A stretch of 64,000 nucleotides of DNA from Cryptomeria japonica (Eukaryota; Streptophyta; Pinopsida; Cupressales; Cupressaceae), in the NCBI RefSeq assembly GCF_030272615.1, contig NC_081415.1, positions 108,502,406 through 108,566,405 of the forward strand, in the 5' to 3' direction. The notes beneath the pieces were generated by a model. That model was given only the letters and a program-made list of their open reading frames with translations, did no database searches and was not told where the DNA came from. Positions 1 through 11,945 of the stretch are shown here, one piece after another. Made by a program: the position numbers and the translations under genes. Each line of letters starts with the position of its first letter. Positions within the stretch are counted from its first letter, which is position 1.

Positions 1-434
1 TCTGGATCATCTTCGTACATGGACCTGGCTCCTTCCATGCTCTTGTAGACCATATCTCTGTGCTCTGGAAGATGGAAAGCCTCGCTTATAGCTTCCTCTG
101 AAAGATACGCCAAAGTGTTTCCTTCCTTGGACACGATTGTTCTTGACTGAGGATCATAATGACGAGCACACTCGATCATCAATTCATGGCACTGAACTGC
201 TGGAGGGAAGCCGGCCGCCTTAATGATGCCACTTTCAATTATCCTCCGGGCGACAGGTGATGGCTTGCCAATGTAGGGGACCTCTCGAAACTTCTTCGTG
301 CTGAAGTTGCCCAAGTTGGTATCTCCAATGTTGCTCCACTTAGACACGATCTTGGTCTCCAGTTCTTCGTTCTTTTGATCTTCCTTCATGAGAGCTGGAC
401 GACTTGTGGATGCTCCCGCCTTCGGGGTCGCCAT
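1..434 (-). CDS. LTR-borne ORF, copy A (N-terminal ~144 codons, cut by window edge)
   Basis: The minus-strand ATG at 434-432 (MATPKAG...) starts an uninterrupted frame to the window edge. It is nearly identical to the intact 1,073-aa ORF at 34923, covering the same N-terminus through the acidic DDPD stretch. The function is unknown and no gag, protease, RT or integrase motif is present. The start is supported by a conserved AG splice-acceptor-like sequence two bases upstream (TGTTGTGTAG then GTATGG) and by the same MATPK start in copies at 34923 and 28907. The frame is open wherever visible, so this copy may be intact beyond the window. Confidence 0.7.
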   Translation of the reverse strand, partial: MATPKAGASTSRPALMKEDQKNEELETKIVSKWSNIGDTNLGNFSTKKFREVPYIGKPSPVARRIIESGIIKAAGFPPAVQCHELMIECARHYDPQSRTIVSKEGNTLAYLSEEAISEAFHLPEHRDMVYKSMEGARSMYEDDP

Positions 435-436
435 AC

Positions 437-632
437 CTACACAACATTTCACAATAAGTAACAGATCTTGCAATGTATAACATAGATTAGATTAATTTTA
501 GGAAACTTCATGATAAGTCTTTGAGTCATCATTTCCTAAAAAACGATTGAGCTATTGGAATTCAAAATTTCAAAATTCAAAATTCAAGGCCATGACGATC
601 AACATTCAAAACAAAACAAGAATTCGCCATAC
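437..632 (-). promoter_or_regulatory. Putative 5'-UTR intron upstream of ORF copy A
   Basis: Read on the minus strand, a GTATGG donor at 632 and a TGTGTAG acceptor ending at 437 bracket ~196 bp. The same donor/acceptor pair occurs in the copies at 34715-34920 and 29124-28916. A conserved hairpin (arms TAGGAAA and TTTCCTA) lies inside. This is a splicing prediction from sequence only. Confidence 0.45.
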
Positions 633-947
633 CTTACTTGAGAGCTAACTCTAAAATGCAAAATAAAGAGAATCGCCTAGGCAAAAATCAATGTTTGAAG
701 CTTTTCCACGTGATCCTTTTCAAACGAACGTCCACTTTAGCAATTCGCCACCTTTGGGGGGTCTTTGACGTAGTCTTTGGCAAATTCGCTCAACTTGAAA
801 CTAAGTTCGCACCTCCTTTGATGATGCTCGCACCTTCCTTTGAATGGAAATTCGCACTCTTTAAACACAATTCGCACACCTCTTTGTCTACTCCAAATCG
901 CATGCTAATAAAGTTTGAATGATGATTTGAAAATGAAAATAATTCAC

Positions 948-965
948 CTTCCTTTATAGGCGCTT
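948..965 (-). promoter_or_regulatory. TATA promoter of ORF copy A
   Basis: On the minus strand the sequence reads AAGCGCCTATAAAGGAAGG, a good plant TATA box about 500 bp before the ORF start. Two AAGTCGGCCT-like boxes lie upstream (the plus strand shows GGCCGACTT near 992 and 1042), as they do in the two other LTRs. Conservation across three copies supports function. Confidence 0.5.
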
Positions 966-1289
966 ACCCCCCCATTACCTTTAGGCCGACTTGGTGAATA
1001 AATTGATTAAAAGCAATTTTTAAATAAAAACCAAAGGCCGACTTTGTAAGAATTTAAATCAAGCGCTCAATTTGATTTTATTTAAAATAGTAATTAATTA
1101 ATTAAATGCCTTCATTTTTAATTAATTCGATTTTTAAAATAGGCAAAATTAATTAATTAAATGCTCATGCGTAATTTTTTAAATGCCATTTAATTGAATA
1201 TTTAAATTTATCGATTTTTTAGCATTTAATAAAATTCAAAAAATGTTTTAGCGCCAAAATTGGGAGAGGTGGAAAGATACAAACCATAT

Positions 1290-3042
1290 CGCTCTGGTCC
1301 CTGACTGAGGGACAGGAGCGAACTTCCATTTTTAGCTCAAATTTGCGATCTTTTGACGTTCACCTTTTGCTTGTCACCTTCCAAATGATGTTTTCAACCT
1401 TATGCAACTTCGTTTTGATGTGATCCTTGGGAGAAAATGAGTGATGTAGTTAATATCGCCCTGGTCCCTAGCTGAGGGACAAGAGCGATCTTGCTTCTCT
1501 CCTTGATCCTTGTTTCTTTGATTGCCAATTTTCATCATGAGGCGAGTAACAACATTATTCCTTCACTTCATGCAAATTTTACTTGTCGTTAACAAGGTAC
1601 CTGTGACATTTGAATGGTTTTCGCCCTGGTCCCTTGGTGAGGGACAGGAGCGAACTTTATGTTCTAGCCAAAATTCGTTGTTTTTACACCTTGGCTCCTT
1701 GTTCATCTCTTCAAAATGATATCTTCGATCTTGTGTACCCTGGTTTGACGTGATCTTGTGGGACGAATGATAGATTTCATGAATATCGCCCTGGTCCTTG
1801 CCTGAGGGACAGGAGCGAATTAGCTTCTTGGCTCAAATTTGATCACCTTTTGATGTTTGGTTTCCTCCCATATCATCCTCTTAAGGACACTTTGACCCTG
1901 TGCAACTTTGTACGTTCTTGACTTAGCGTGACTTTTGAAAGAACTGGCTAGTGTAGTGAATATCGCCCTGGTCCCTGACTGAGGGACAGGAGCGAATTTT
2001 GGTATCCTGGGCTCATCCTTGTTCTTATCAACTTACGATCGCCTTCACAATGTAGAATGAAGTCCTTTGATCCCTCTTGAACGCTTGAAACGTGATTATC
2101 ATTCAAAACTTAAGCATGTTTAGAGATTTCGCTCTGGTCCCTGACTGAGGGACAGGAGCGATCTTGGACATTTAGTGCAAATCCTTCATCCTTGGCGGTC
2201 TTTGTAACTTCGTTCTTCGTTAAGACACCTCAAACGTCATTGCCTCCTTGTATCCTGACTTGGAGTGGTTTGAACTTGAGTGGAAGGCAAGATAACTAAC
2301 ATTTCGCCCTGGTCTCTGGGAGAGGGACAAGAGCGAATTTGTACTTGTAGACTCAATTACACTTTGCCAACTTCCAAATTTATCTTCAACGGTCTTGTTT
2401 TGCACCCTTTCATTCATCCTTGGCCTGGAATTTGTTCTAACTTGGCAAGAAATTGATTTAAGGAAGAAATCGCTCTGGTCCCTGACTGAGGGACAGGAGC
2501 GAATAGGCCAATATGGAGTTCATCAGGTGTCTTGCAATCTTCAATTTGTCTTCAACAGGTTCATTACACCTTCTTTGTTTGCCTCAAACGCAAAACTTAC
2601 TTGATCTTTGCCCAAAACATGCCCTATGAGGAATTTCGCTCTGGTCCCTGGGAGAGGGACGGGAGCTATCATTGAATTTCGCCCTGGTCCCTGACTGAGG
2701 GACAGGAGCGATTTAGCTTCTATGTCAAGTTTTCCTCATGTTTGCACTTTCAAATTATATTCAACTAATAAAACATATCTCCTTTGATCTCCTCAAATCG
2801 TCAAATCGTTCAAATCCTGCAAGGACAAGGTGATGTTGGATTTTAAGCTCCGGTCCTTCACTGAGGGACAGGAGCGATTTTTGCTCCTGGCACAGTTCCG
2901 TGTTTGCGAAATTCTTCAAATTATATTCAACGGAAAGAACATGCCTCCCTTTATCACTTCCAATCAAAAATTCGTCTTGATCCTGCAAAGACAATAAAAT
3001 TTTGAGAAACGAGCTCCGGTCCTTCATTGAGGGACAGGAGCG
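1290..3042. repeat. Hairpin array A: 12 imperfect palindromes at ~166-bp pitch
   Basis: Twelve ~31-bp palindromes start near 1290, 1457, 1622, 1787, 1964, 2130, 2305, 2471, 2637, 2680, 2847 and 3011. Typical arms are CGCTCTGGTCCCT and AGGGACAGGAGCG around a ~5-base loop. Spacing is 164-177 bp except for one 43-bp doublet (2637/2680). The intervening sequence is only weakly repetitive, so the core has been kept while the spacers drifted. The same layout occurs at 29690-31513 and 32375-33962. Confidence 0.9.
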
Positions 3043-3500
3043 ATTTTGCTTCTACAGGCCAAAATATCAAGATTTTACGAGTTTAATCACTTCACAAGGC
3101 AAAAACAAGTCATTTCCAATGCCCGGGATCAATTATCAAAATTCTCAAAATTTGGTCAAAATCACTCCATCGGACAAAAATCAAAAATCTCATCATTAAC
3201 ACTTAGACAAATTTGGACTTGCATTCAAAATTCTGACTGAAACTACACAAACTCACTTAGCCTCTGGCGAATTCACTTTATTCAAAATTGCATCCTACGA
3301 GAGGAAGCTCAAAAAGCTCTCAAGATTGACTGGACTCTGGCCTGAAAACGCAGAAACGGAAACCCTAAGGCTTGACCCTAATCCAAACAACTGACAAACT
3401 AAACCAAAACCCTAAAAAACGGAGAAAAAAAGCGAGCAAAAAGGAGCAAAAAGAGGGGGTCCCCATTTTAAATGGGGCGATGTGTGAAATGGTCACAACA

Positions 3501-4464
3501 TCTGGCGACACCACTGAGAAATGTTGAAAAACATTTGGGAATCAATCTTTCTAGAAGAAAAACTTAGAAAACCTCCCTCAACAAAACCAGGAGTTAAGAA
3601 ACACTTACAAGAAGAGACTATCATATTGAGACAAAGTATCAAGTCCACAGTTACCCATGTGTGTGCAAATGCGTTAATTCCTCTCAACAAGACAATCATG
3701 ATCTTCAGGTTCCCTTGTGATAAGCTACGTAGTTTGTCTGAACTCCAAAAGCATCCTGGATAGAGTCTCGCTGCCAGTCAAACGTCCATAGTCCCGACGA
3801 GGTTATCGCCGCAAGCTCACGAACATTGCTCCATTGCCAGCCAGGCGTCTATAGCCCCGATGGAGTTATTCGTAAATTCCCTTTTAGCCAATTTGATATT
3901 TCTTTGTCAGCTCATTTTCTTTTTGATTTTTTCTTTTCTCATTTTCTCACTTTTTCTTTTGATACTGCTTTTCAGTTCCGTCAATTCTTTTGGCTCGTGA
4001 GTAGTGAAGCTCACTAGGGTTTGAGGATTGCGGTGGCGCTGAAGTCAGACTTTAGATTTTTCACTGATCATAGCTTCGCCTGGAAACCATAACGACTCGG
4101 AGATTATAAGTGTGAAAAGATATAATAACTGGAGGACGAAAATACGTGAGTTCAATAAGCTAATCTTGCTTCAATGCAAATACGTCCTGACTCAAAGCTT
4201 TATTAAAAGAAACTCCCTTTGTAATTCCAAAAGACCTCATGATTGCCCAAATGCAACCAACAACCTAGCGGGAAGTCAGAGCGTTACATGATAAAATCAC
4301 CCAATTTCAAATGGATACCCCTCAGGGCAAAACAACTAACCTAAAACAAAACACCTAAACTAAAAACGAAAACAAAACAAAAGACAAACCAAAGCGAAAG
4401 AAAAGCAAACGACAAAAACTAAAGCAAACTAAACTAACTATGTACAAGGAAGGCCTTGGGCATC
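3501..4464. other. Retroelement internal region between LTR edge and integrase remnant
   Basis: No convincing gene is present. A ~35-bp unit occurs twice, 63 bp apart (from about 3772 and 3835; both contain GTCCATAG/GTCTATAG-like and GAGGTTAT/GAGTTAT-like ends). A pyrimidine-rich run at about 3895-3965 is purine-rich on the minus strand and could be a displaced polypurine tract. Short open frames here (for example 3521-3763) have no recognisable motif. Confidence 0.5.
3503..3520 (+). other. Primer-binding-site-like sequence next to LTR edge
   Basis: Two bases after the LTR edge (GTCACAACA ending at 3500) the plus strand reads TGGCGACACCACTGAGAA. From memory this closely resembles the TGGCGACTCC-type PBS used by plant Tat/Ogre-lineage Ty3/Gypsy elements. 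If it is a real PBS, the LTR to its left is a 5' LTR read on the plus strand, which would make the LTR-borne ORF antisense to gag-pol. The nearby integrase remnant points the other way. Confidence 0.4.
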
Positions 4465-4990
4465 TCAGGATTGGAAATAATGTTTGAGATATCTCCCATT
4501 GACAGGCAATGGGATGTCTTCTCCAATTAAAGTCTTCAACCTAAATGCATTTTCTCCCAAAATCTCTGAAATTTGATAAGGGCCTTTCCAAAGCTTATCA
4601 AACTTATCATGTTCTCCTCTTTTCTCGTGTGCCTTGTCCCAGTATAAGACAAGATCTGAAATTCGAAATGCCTTGACTCTAGCTTGTCGATCGAACCATC
4701 TTTTCACCACTCCTTGGTGTTTTGCGAAGTTTTCCAATGCTTGATCTCTCTTTTCTTCCAGATTCATTAACTGCGTCAATCGGGCTTGAACAGCATCAGT
4801 GTCTTCCATGTACTCCTGAATAAATCTCAAGGTCGGGATCCTGAGTTGCATGGGGAAGACTGGGTCTTGACCATAAACCAGAAAATAAGGTGAAATTCCT
4901 AATGCGTTCTTGGTCCTGATTCTGTCTGCCCATAAGGCGAATCTCAATTGGGTGTGCCATTCTCTCGGACTCCTTTCTAGCAATTTCTTG
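4465..4990 (-). pseudogene. Ty3/Gypsy integrase C-terminal remnant
   Basis: The minus-strand frame encodes the end of a Gypsy-type integrase. It has the stretch SPREWHTQLRFALWADRIRT followed by GISPYFLVYGQDPVFPMQL, which is the usual 'TSPFxLVYG' region after the catalytic core. A GPYQISEILGENAFRL GPY/F-type C-terminal module follows, and the frame stops about 25 residues later. The catalytic DDE residues are not in this frame. Upstream the reading continues only in another frame (to about 5104), so a frameshift lies near 4985. Everything 5' of it (RT, RNase H, protease, gag) is missing from the window. It lies ~960 bp from the LTR edge at 3500 and points toward it, as expected for pol followed by a 3' LTR. 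Confidence 0.8.
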
Positions 4991-5164
4991 ATAACGCTGA
5001 GTAGGTTCTTGTTGGTTGACTAAAGGTTGACTAAAAGTCAGCCATGCCTTGGAGAGGTAAGGAAAGTCCGCCAAAGTTTGATGAATATGAAGGTGAGTCT
5101 TCAAAAGTCCACCTAAACATGAAAGTCAAACAAAATCAACGAGAATGCAAGTGATGTCATGAAA

Positions 5165-5425
5165 ATCCTTCAAGATTTTGAACTTAAATCCAAAATAGAA
5201 AGTTTTCAAAAGGAGAATATTGGAAGATTGATAAGGATTTCGAACTAGAAACCAAAATGGAAAGTTTTCTTTTCAAGGGAATATTGAGGATTACTAAAGA
5301 TTTCGAACTAAATTCTAAATTAGAATCTTTTGAAGACATTCTTTTTACAAGCCTAGTTCGAGTTAACCAACTGAAAACAAAATAGAAACTTGCATTATTG
5401 AAAGATTTTCGAACTAGAGGACATG
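5165..5425. repeat. Degenerate ~65-75-bp tandem repeat
   Basis: Four related units share GATTTCGAACTAGAA-like and AAATGGAAAGTTTTC-like segments, at roughly 5180, 5245, 5300 and 5400. The rest of 5105-6080 is AT-rich with no gene seen. It ends at a splice-acceptor-like TTGCTTGCAG (to 6089) just before the next ORF relative. Confidence 0.5.
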
Positions 5426-6101
5426 ACAATACTTTCCCAAAATGCGAGCTGGATTTGGAAACGTGAGTTGGAAGATTTTAAGTGTTTCTAATCGATGATT
5501 CAACTTTTTTTACAAATACTTCGTTGTAACTTCATTTCTACACCAAGGAGTTCGAAGTTATTAAGGAGAGCATAGTAAAATACTTTCAGTTTGGAGTTCA
5601 TCTGGAGAAAGTTTCGATATTGCTGGAGGTTGGACAAATTTCGTGACGAAGGATCCGCAGATTTGTGAGTGAAGCCAGCAAGTGTAAGGGAGAATTATTG
5701 AATCTTTTCTGGATTTTCTGAGTATTCTTGAGAAAATTCCAGCCTTACTTCTATCCATTCGAAGGTGAAATTGAATTCATGATGCAGATTTATGTATTTT
5801 CTGAGTATTTTTCAGAATTTGAGAAATGATTTTTAGTGAATTTACTTGAATTTCTAGGGGAAGAAAATCATTTTTTTTTTGGCTAAGTAAGATATTTTCG
5901 GAGTTATAACACTTGGTGTTGATTTACGATCACAATCGTCCTTGAAGATTGAAGGGTTTTAAGATGAAATTTCAGTTTTTTTGGCTAAGTATGAGAATAA
6001 GAAGAAATTTTCCGACAATTAGCCATTTTGCAGCCCCATCATTTTCTTCAAATTAATTCCTAACTTGAATTTTCATTGTTTGCTTGCAGATCCTAGGCAT
6101 T

Positions 6102-9100
6102 ATGAAATTTCAAGTGGATAAAGATGCTCCTCCGGAGTCAAGGATGACTTCAAAATGGAAAAATGTTAGCGACACCAACCTCGGACACATCAATCTGAGG
6201 GAATTTAAGAAGCGAATGTTTGGTCTGGACAGTGCCTACAACAATCGCACGAAAGATGATGATGAGCGGAATCGTGCACACTGCTAGTTTTCTCCCCACC
6301 ATGCAATGCACTGAATTAGTGGTTGAATGTGCTAAACATTACAACCCCACCAGAGTATCACAATGCGGTGTATGTGACAAAGGATGAAGCTGGCAGTCTG
6401 TATCAGGACCAGGTGGAGGAATATGATGCCATAGTCAACAATTCCTAGCTGGACAAGCCAAGGAAGGGCACCTCCAAACTTCAAAGGAAGAGCCTAGTGC
6501 GAGCATACTTCAAGGAGGACATTGGAGACATGATCGTCCTGCTCAACAGAATAATGGGAAATCCTCAGGGAGCCCCATTCGAGCCATGGATGTACTATTT
6601 CATTAATGAAATAATGAATGAAGTAAAAATGATAGACTGGGCCAAGATGATTAGCGACAACCTAGATAGTCAGCTAAGGAACCTAGAGGCGAATAGGACT
6701 TTCTTCATGAGTTCGTACCTATTTTATTCCTTGGCCAGGACCTACAGATACAGAGGCCTCACTTGCAGAGGAGAAATAGGGAACAAGGAGAACCAGTTTC
6801 CAGTGTATGATTGCTATCCCCAGCTCCACATGGAAGAGAAGTTCCATTTTAAAAGAGTGAATGATACCTTCCTCATGCACATCACTCGAACATTGCAAGG
6901 TGGACTACAACAGAGACTCTCTCAGGAGTCTATGGACTTCATCAGTCGATTTGGGTATTGGTATATCCAATATCTAGAGTTCACTTACCTTAGAATTCAA
7001 GGATTCGCAAGGCCTCCCTACAAGCTTCCAACTTACCCTACCAACCGAGTTGTGTTACTCGAGGTTTTAAGGCAATTGGAGGAGTATATGGTAATTCAGA
7101 GGGAAAAACAGAAGAAGGCAGGGACTTCCTCTCTTACAATTGGTAATGGGCTGGAAACATGTCCATCGACACAAGCTGTTGCGACAGCTAAGAAGGAGCT
7201 AGCCTAGTATCCCTTTTATCAGTACAAGGAGAGAAGGAATTTTGATCCGTTCCATAGGATAAAGAAGGTCGAAGGGACAACGTATGACCACAGGGCCGAT
7301 CTAGAAGATTATTGGGCTAACGCAGCCGATAGCTTCGAGATCAAGAAGAGATTCTGGTCAAGAATTCCTTTGAACAAGGTGAGGGCAACAGAGGTATTCA
7401 GAGTTGCCGATCAAGTAAAGGATAGCCCAGAGCTTCAGCAGCCAGGTTTTGAAAAGATGAAAAATCAACCACTAGTTTTAATAGATTGGACAGAGGAAGA
7501 AAAATCGGATCTAGCAGACCTCATGAGGACAGTGGTTGAGTATTCGAAGTGGTGGACATCTGAAAGGACAAGGCAATTAAAGGCCAAAGGTGTGACCTTG
7601 ACCTACGAATTGATGGGAGTAGATGATTCTTTGTCCACCAATCCTTGTACCTCTGCAAGTAATGCCCGGAATCCAGAAAGTGTTGGGTCTCGGAAGAGGA
7701 AGGAGTTGGTTGGAAGCTCCGTAAAGGTCACAGGAAAGAAGATTGTAGGGGAAAGAAAGGAGTCCAGCGAAGGCTAGTCCATCCTAAGTGCCGCTTCTAT
7801 TGTGCCCGATCAGAATGCAGTTGGGGAGCAGGAGATGAACATGTGCATGATTAATGATGAAGTGAGGGTGCCTTCTCCTTCGGTTGAGGAAGTAATGAAG
7901 GAACTTGTCCAAAGTCCAGACAGAGAGCAAACTGAAACACCTACATCTCCCGTAGTCTTCTTGGATGGCATAGCTACAAACCTGGGAGGGACAGATGATG
8001 GATTTGACCAGAACACCATGGAGCAGTCAACTATCCTGGATTGGCTAAGGGAAAGAATAAAGGCCAACGTTCCCAAGGAGGCCTGTTCTGAAGAAATTAC
8101 AGCAGCATTCCTAGAGAAGGTAAATGAGCCAGCTGTAGCTAAACCGCCTAAGCCCGCCAGAAAGTTTTCTTTAATCCAGAGAGACAATGCAGGATACAGG
8201 ACAGTCCAAATAGCAGTGCCTAAAGAAGGAAAAACTAGGGACAACGTCACTGCAGATGACTACAAGATCACTACCATAGAGCTGGGCAAGCCCACCCAAG
8301 ACCAAGAGGTCCAGTATTTCGATGACTCTTGTAACGCTCTGAAGGCAAGTTTAGCCTAGGAGAAAGAGAAAAGAAAGAAGGGTTGAAGAAGAAAACCAGC
8401 AATGGAGAAAGTATGTTATCCATCTCACCAGGCCACTTAACCATGAGATCCCGGTTACTCCTCCATAGCCTCTTCAATAGGAATCGATGAAGGACTATGA
8501 GGATATGAAGGGTACATTCATGCAGGCCAAGGAGTGGATTTCAGATGCTTCAGCACGTGCAGATATACCGGTAGAGAATTTAGTATCGTCACATGAATCG
8601 GCCTCTTCACTGGTCAGTCGTATCCAGGATCTAGCTGCCCATTGGGAGGACGTGGAGGAAATTCAGGATGAAATACTTCCTCATCTGAAGGTTATCTGAG
8701 GTTTGTCAAAGAGAAGTCTGGTAGATGCAGGTATCATGCAGGCAGGATACAGGTACGACTTTAGCACCTGGTATTACGCCTTGGTTACCCGGATTGAAGT
8801 TTTGAAGAAATCCGAGACCAAGTGCTTTGAAACAGAGGAGTGTCAGAGAGATTTTGAGCAAAGTATTTCATGTAGCATCCGAGATTTGGAAGAAAGAGAG
8901 TATAAGGGAGAAGCACTTGCAAGCAGAGAACCTGAGAGCCAGGATTCAGTCAAGTTTCTTCAAGGATTCAGGGATGATTGACAAAGGCGATCTCTCGAAG
9001 ATAGCAAACTTTCTCTTCATCGATGAAAATTTTCTTGCCCAAGCGGTTGAGTGGGAAAGCATCCTCGCCACATGTACTGATGATGTGGACATCATTGAAT

Positions 9101-9204
9101 TCCAGATTGGCAGTTTGCCAAGTGTCACCATGGAGGAGGTCAAGTTTATTGTGTCCAGGTACATCGAATCTGTGAAAGAGGAAAGTGGATACTCACCTCA
9201 ATGA
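6102..9204 (+). pseudogene. Decayed relative C of the LTR-borne ORF family
   Basis: This has the same domain order as the intact ORF at 34923 but is strongly diverged: SKWKNVSDTNLGHINLREFK at the start, then an FEPWMYYFINEIMNEVKMID block, FLMHITRTLQGGLQQRLSQ, LPTYPTNRVVLLEVLRQL, FRVADQVKDSPE, and a C-terminal helical region ending near 9204. A frameshift lies near 6260. From 6497 to 8359 one frame is kept and is broken only by TAG codons at 7205 and 7775, closing with TAG at 8357. More shifts occur between 8360 and 8830. No hairpin array precedes it. It is an inactive copy of a distinct subfamily; the function is unknown. Confidence 0.8.
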
Positions 9205-10083
9205 GATTAGCAGTTGTGCCACATGTCACTTTCTTATTCATTCGAGCTGATAGTGTTTTGGGAAACCCTAATTAGGGTTTATAGCTTTCAATCTTGGTCC
9301 TTGATCACTGTTTGATCTCGGTCATTTATTTATTTTTGAAAAACTATATAAGGCTACCTCCTCTCATTTAGTGTGTGTGAGGTTTTTGATGTATTGTTAC
9401 GTAAGGTCATTTCCAGATAATATATTGCATGTGCGCTTGCTTTGTAATCTCTATTGTTTGAATGATTTGCATGGTTTCAATTTCCTCAACACCTAGTTAA
9501 AATTAATCTAGATTTGTTTTCATTGTTGTTAATTTGAATGAAGGATTTGATAAGTGTCAATTGATGGTGTACCTCCGCTCATACTTTTGGTGAATGGATG
9601 ATTTCCATTTCACAGTGCAAAGTTAGCCTAAGCTCATCCTCTATGCATCCCAACATCTTAATCATAAGCAAAATCCATTGAAGATTGCACCGGCTTTGTG
9701 TAGTTGTCCCTAGTGTGTCAAAGCAAGGTTTGGTTTCTCGAGGGCACCCAATTGATACCGTCTCCATAGTTCATAGGATTAGATTAGCCTTCTTGAACCC
9801 TATCTCTTTTCTCCTTTCTTTTGAAAGTCTAAACCCCGAAAATCAAAAAAAAAAAAGAGAGCCTAAAAATTGCTAAATCCATCTAAGTCCAGCAGTTCAA
9901 GACAGTTGTTAAACGTAAGTCCCCCTTGAGATTTTCAGCATACACTACCCAAGAAGCTATTTCACTAAAGTCGCTTGTTCGCACATATAGACCTTGGAAT
10001 CAGTAGTGATTTTTCAGGAGAGGATAGAATGCCTTCGGGTATCCTATCCTAATGTTTGGTAGATGATAAAACAGACACCAACA
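9205..10083 (+). mobile_element. 3' flank of relative C, shared with the LTR family
   Basis: Downstream of the pseudogene are the palindrome AAACCCTAATTAGGGTTT (9263-9280) and AACTATATAAGGC (about 9342). A tail homologous to the ends of the other copies follows and closes with ACACCAACA at 10083. The order matches 38145-39194 of the intact LTR, so this is taken as the LTR 3' end. No target-site duplication was found because the left end of this copy is not recognisable. Confidence 0.55.
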
Positions 10084-11945
10084 TGGTTGCATCTTATATG
10101 ATCAGTTTCTGAGGTTGTATGACACCTATTTGACATAATGACAGTCCGTAGTTATCCATGTTTGTGAGCCTCAATTGTCTTAGGTTGCTGTCTAACACTA
10201 CATAGTTGTCACACTTCACTTTCAAAGTCATTATGAATGATCTTTCGTTAAAAATTTAGTGTCTAATGTTCCTTATACCAAACTAAAACGAAGATCAGAT
10301 AACTGAGAACTTGCTAGCTAAGTGTTTGACGAAATATCTAAGCCAAGAAAATCAGAAGTTTATATCAGAATTGATAAGGGACATTATACTCATAGACTTG
10401 CATGATCAAACAACTAATCTTCATAATAACAAGCTCTAACAACAGATAGATCTAAAAAGGAACAATCTCCTTGTGATGGAATAAATTAAATGGGCATGAA
10501 TAAATAATAGAAAAACAATATACAAAATGCAAAAGCAATTCATACTTGGAAATTGATTCTCGTATCTATGCCAAAATATAAGTGTCAAGCAATGTCAAAA
10601 GAATGAGCAGTAATTGTAACACTATTTTACATAATCCTATGTATAGGTAAAAGATGTAATAACATATTAATATATTGTTATTACTAAAATACAATAGAGG
10701 TTGAACGGTCACCTTGAAAATGAACTGAAAAGTCGTTTCATATTGATAAATATGTACTTTGTAACAAATGTTGAAGTTAATGAGAATTGGATTTCAGTCT
10801 TTCATTTTCAAATTCATTCACAATCCATCTCTTGGCCTCACATTGGTATCAGAGATAAGGCAAAATATTTGCACACCTTTTCAATCCTCCAAATTTTCCA
10901 TGTATTTTCCTTATCTCCATTATTTGTAAGAAAATAAATATCAGCAGAAGACTTCATCACAGCAGACAAAAGATTGAACATAAACGAATAAAAACTCAAT
11001 TCATGTCAATGGAGGAAGAAGATGGCCATCTGCAAACAATAATTCTGTAACTGGACATGAGAAAGGCAATCAGCAAAGTTGCAGTGCTTGACGCAATCAT
11101 AATGTAGCACAAGCATTCAAATCTGTGAAGGTGCATTTTTCCTGAAATTTTTTCTTCATGTTTAAATTTAGTTTTTCTTCCCACCAATTCCCAAAATCAC
11201 AGAAGTTGAATTGATGCCTTTGAATGAGAAGTTGAATAATCATCTCCCATAAATCTTTGCCATTTATTTAGGCCATGAGAAAAAAATAGTTAAAATAACA
11301 TCCATGGTACAATTTTATCCATGAAAGAAACCTGGTTAGATTAATTTAGACAAATTCAAAATACTCTTATTTTCTATGTTCCACAGCATTCCGGGGACAG
11401 GGATGGCATGTAAGGCCCATAAACATATGTGCCTTACCTTGCTGTTTGATTTTGACACTAACTATATCAATGATGTTTTGTATTCCATCTAGATATTCAA
11501 CTTGTATATTTTAGATACATATCTTATGATTTTATGTTTGAACCTGTGGTAGTGCTTCAGTGTCACTGTTTTCACTGATATCATGTTATTAGCAATTATA
11601 TTACCTTATTCAACATTATTGGTTATTGCAGATTATTTAATTACACATCTACTGATATCTAGAATTAGATAATGTTAGTAGTAGATGTCACTATTATTAC
11701 TTACAGAAACTTATAAATTATTCAATTTTGCATTTGATATTATATGATGTAATTGCAGGGTGTGTTTATCACTTGCTTGATTTCATTCTCGTTGATTGTT
11801 CTATGTTGTGCTTCAACGTTCTTTGTATTGTGTTGGTATGCCTAGTGTTTTAACTGAGCATGTAGACACAGGTTCCATCGACAGCGATTAATTTTGAGAC
11901 CATTGCTTCCCTAGTGCCCACTAGACATCGGCATTGTTGGTACTT

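Larger units (their letters stand above)
1..3500 (-). mobile_element. LTR copy A of the ORF-carrying LTR family (partial)
   Basis: Read on the minus strand this segment begins TGTTGTGACC at 3500. It continues through a palindromic CCCCATT/AATGGGG block, an array of hairpins, a TATA promoter and the start of the LTR-borne ORF, and then runs off the left window edge. It is collinear with the complete solo LTR at 31933-39194, so it should be the first ~3.5 kb of a ~7-kb LTR. The sharp boundary at 3500/3501 is where family similarity stops and a primer-binding-site-like sequence begins. Strand is given in the ORF direction; whether that is also the retroviral-sense direction is not settled. Confidence 0.75.

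Noticed and set aside
10842-10853. TGGTATCAGAGA as a Copia primer-binding site
   Set aside because: No LTR end, gag or partner LTR could be recognised around it, so it may be chance.
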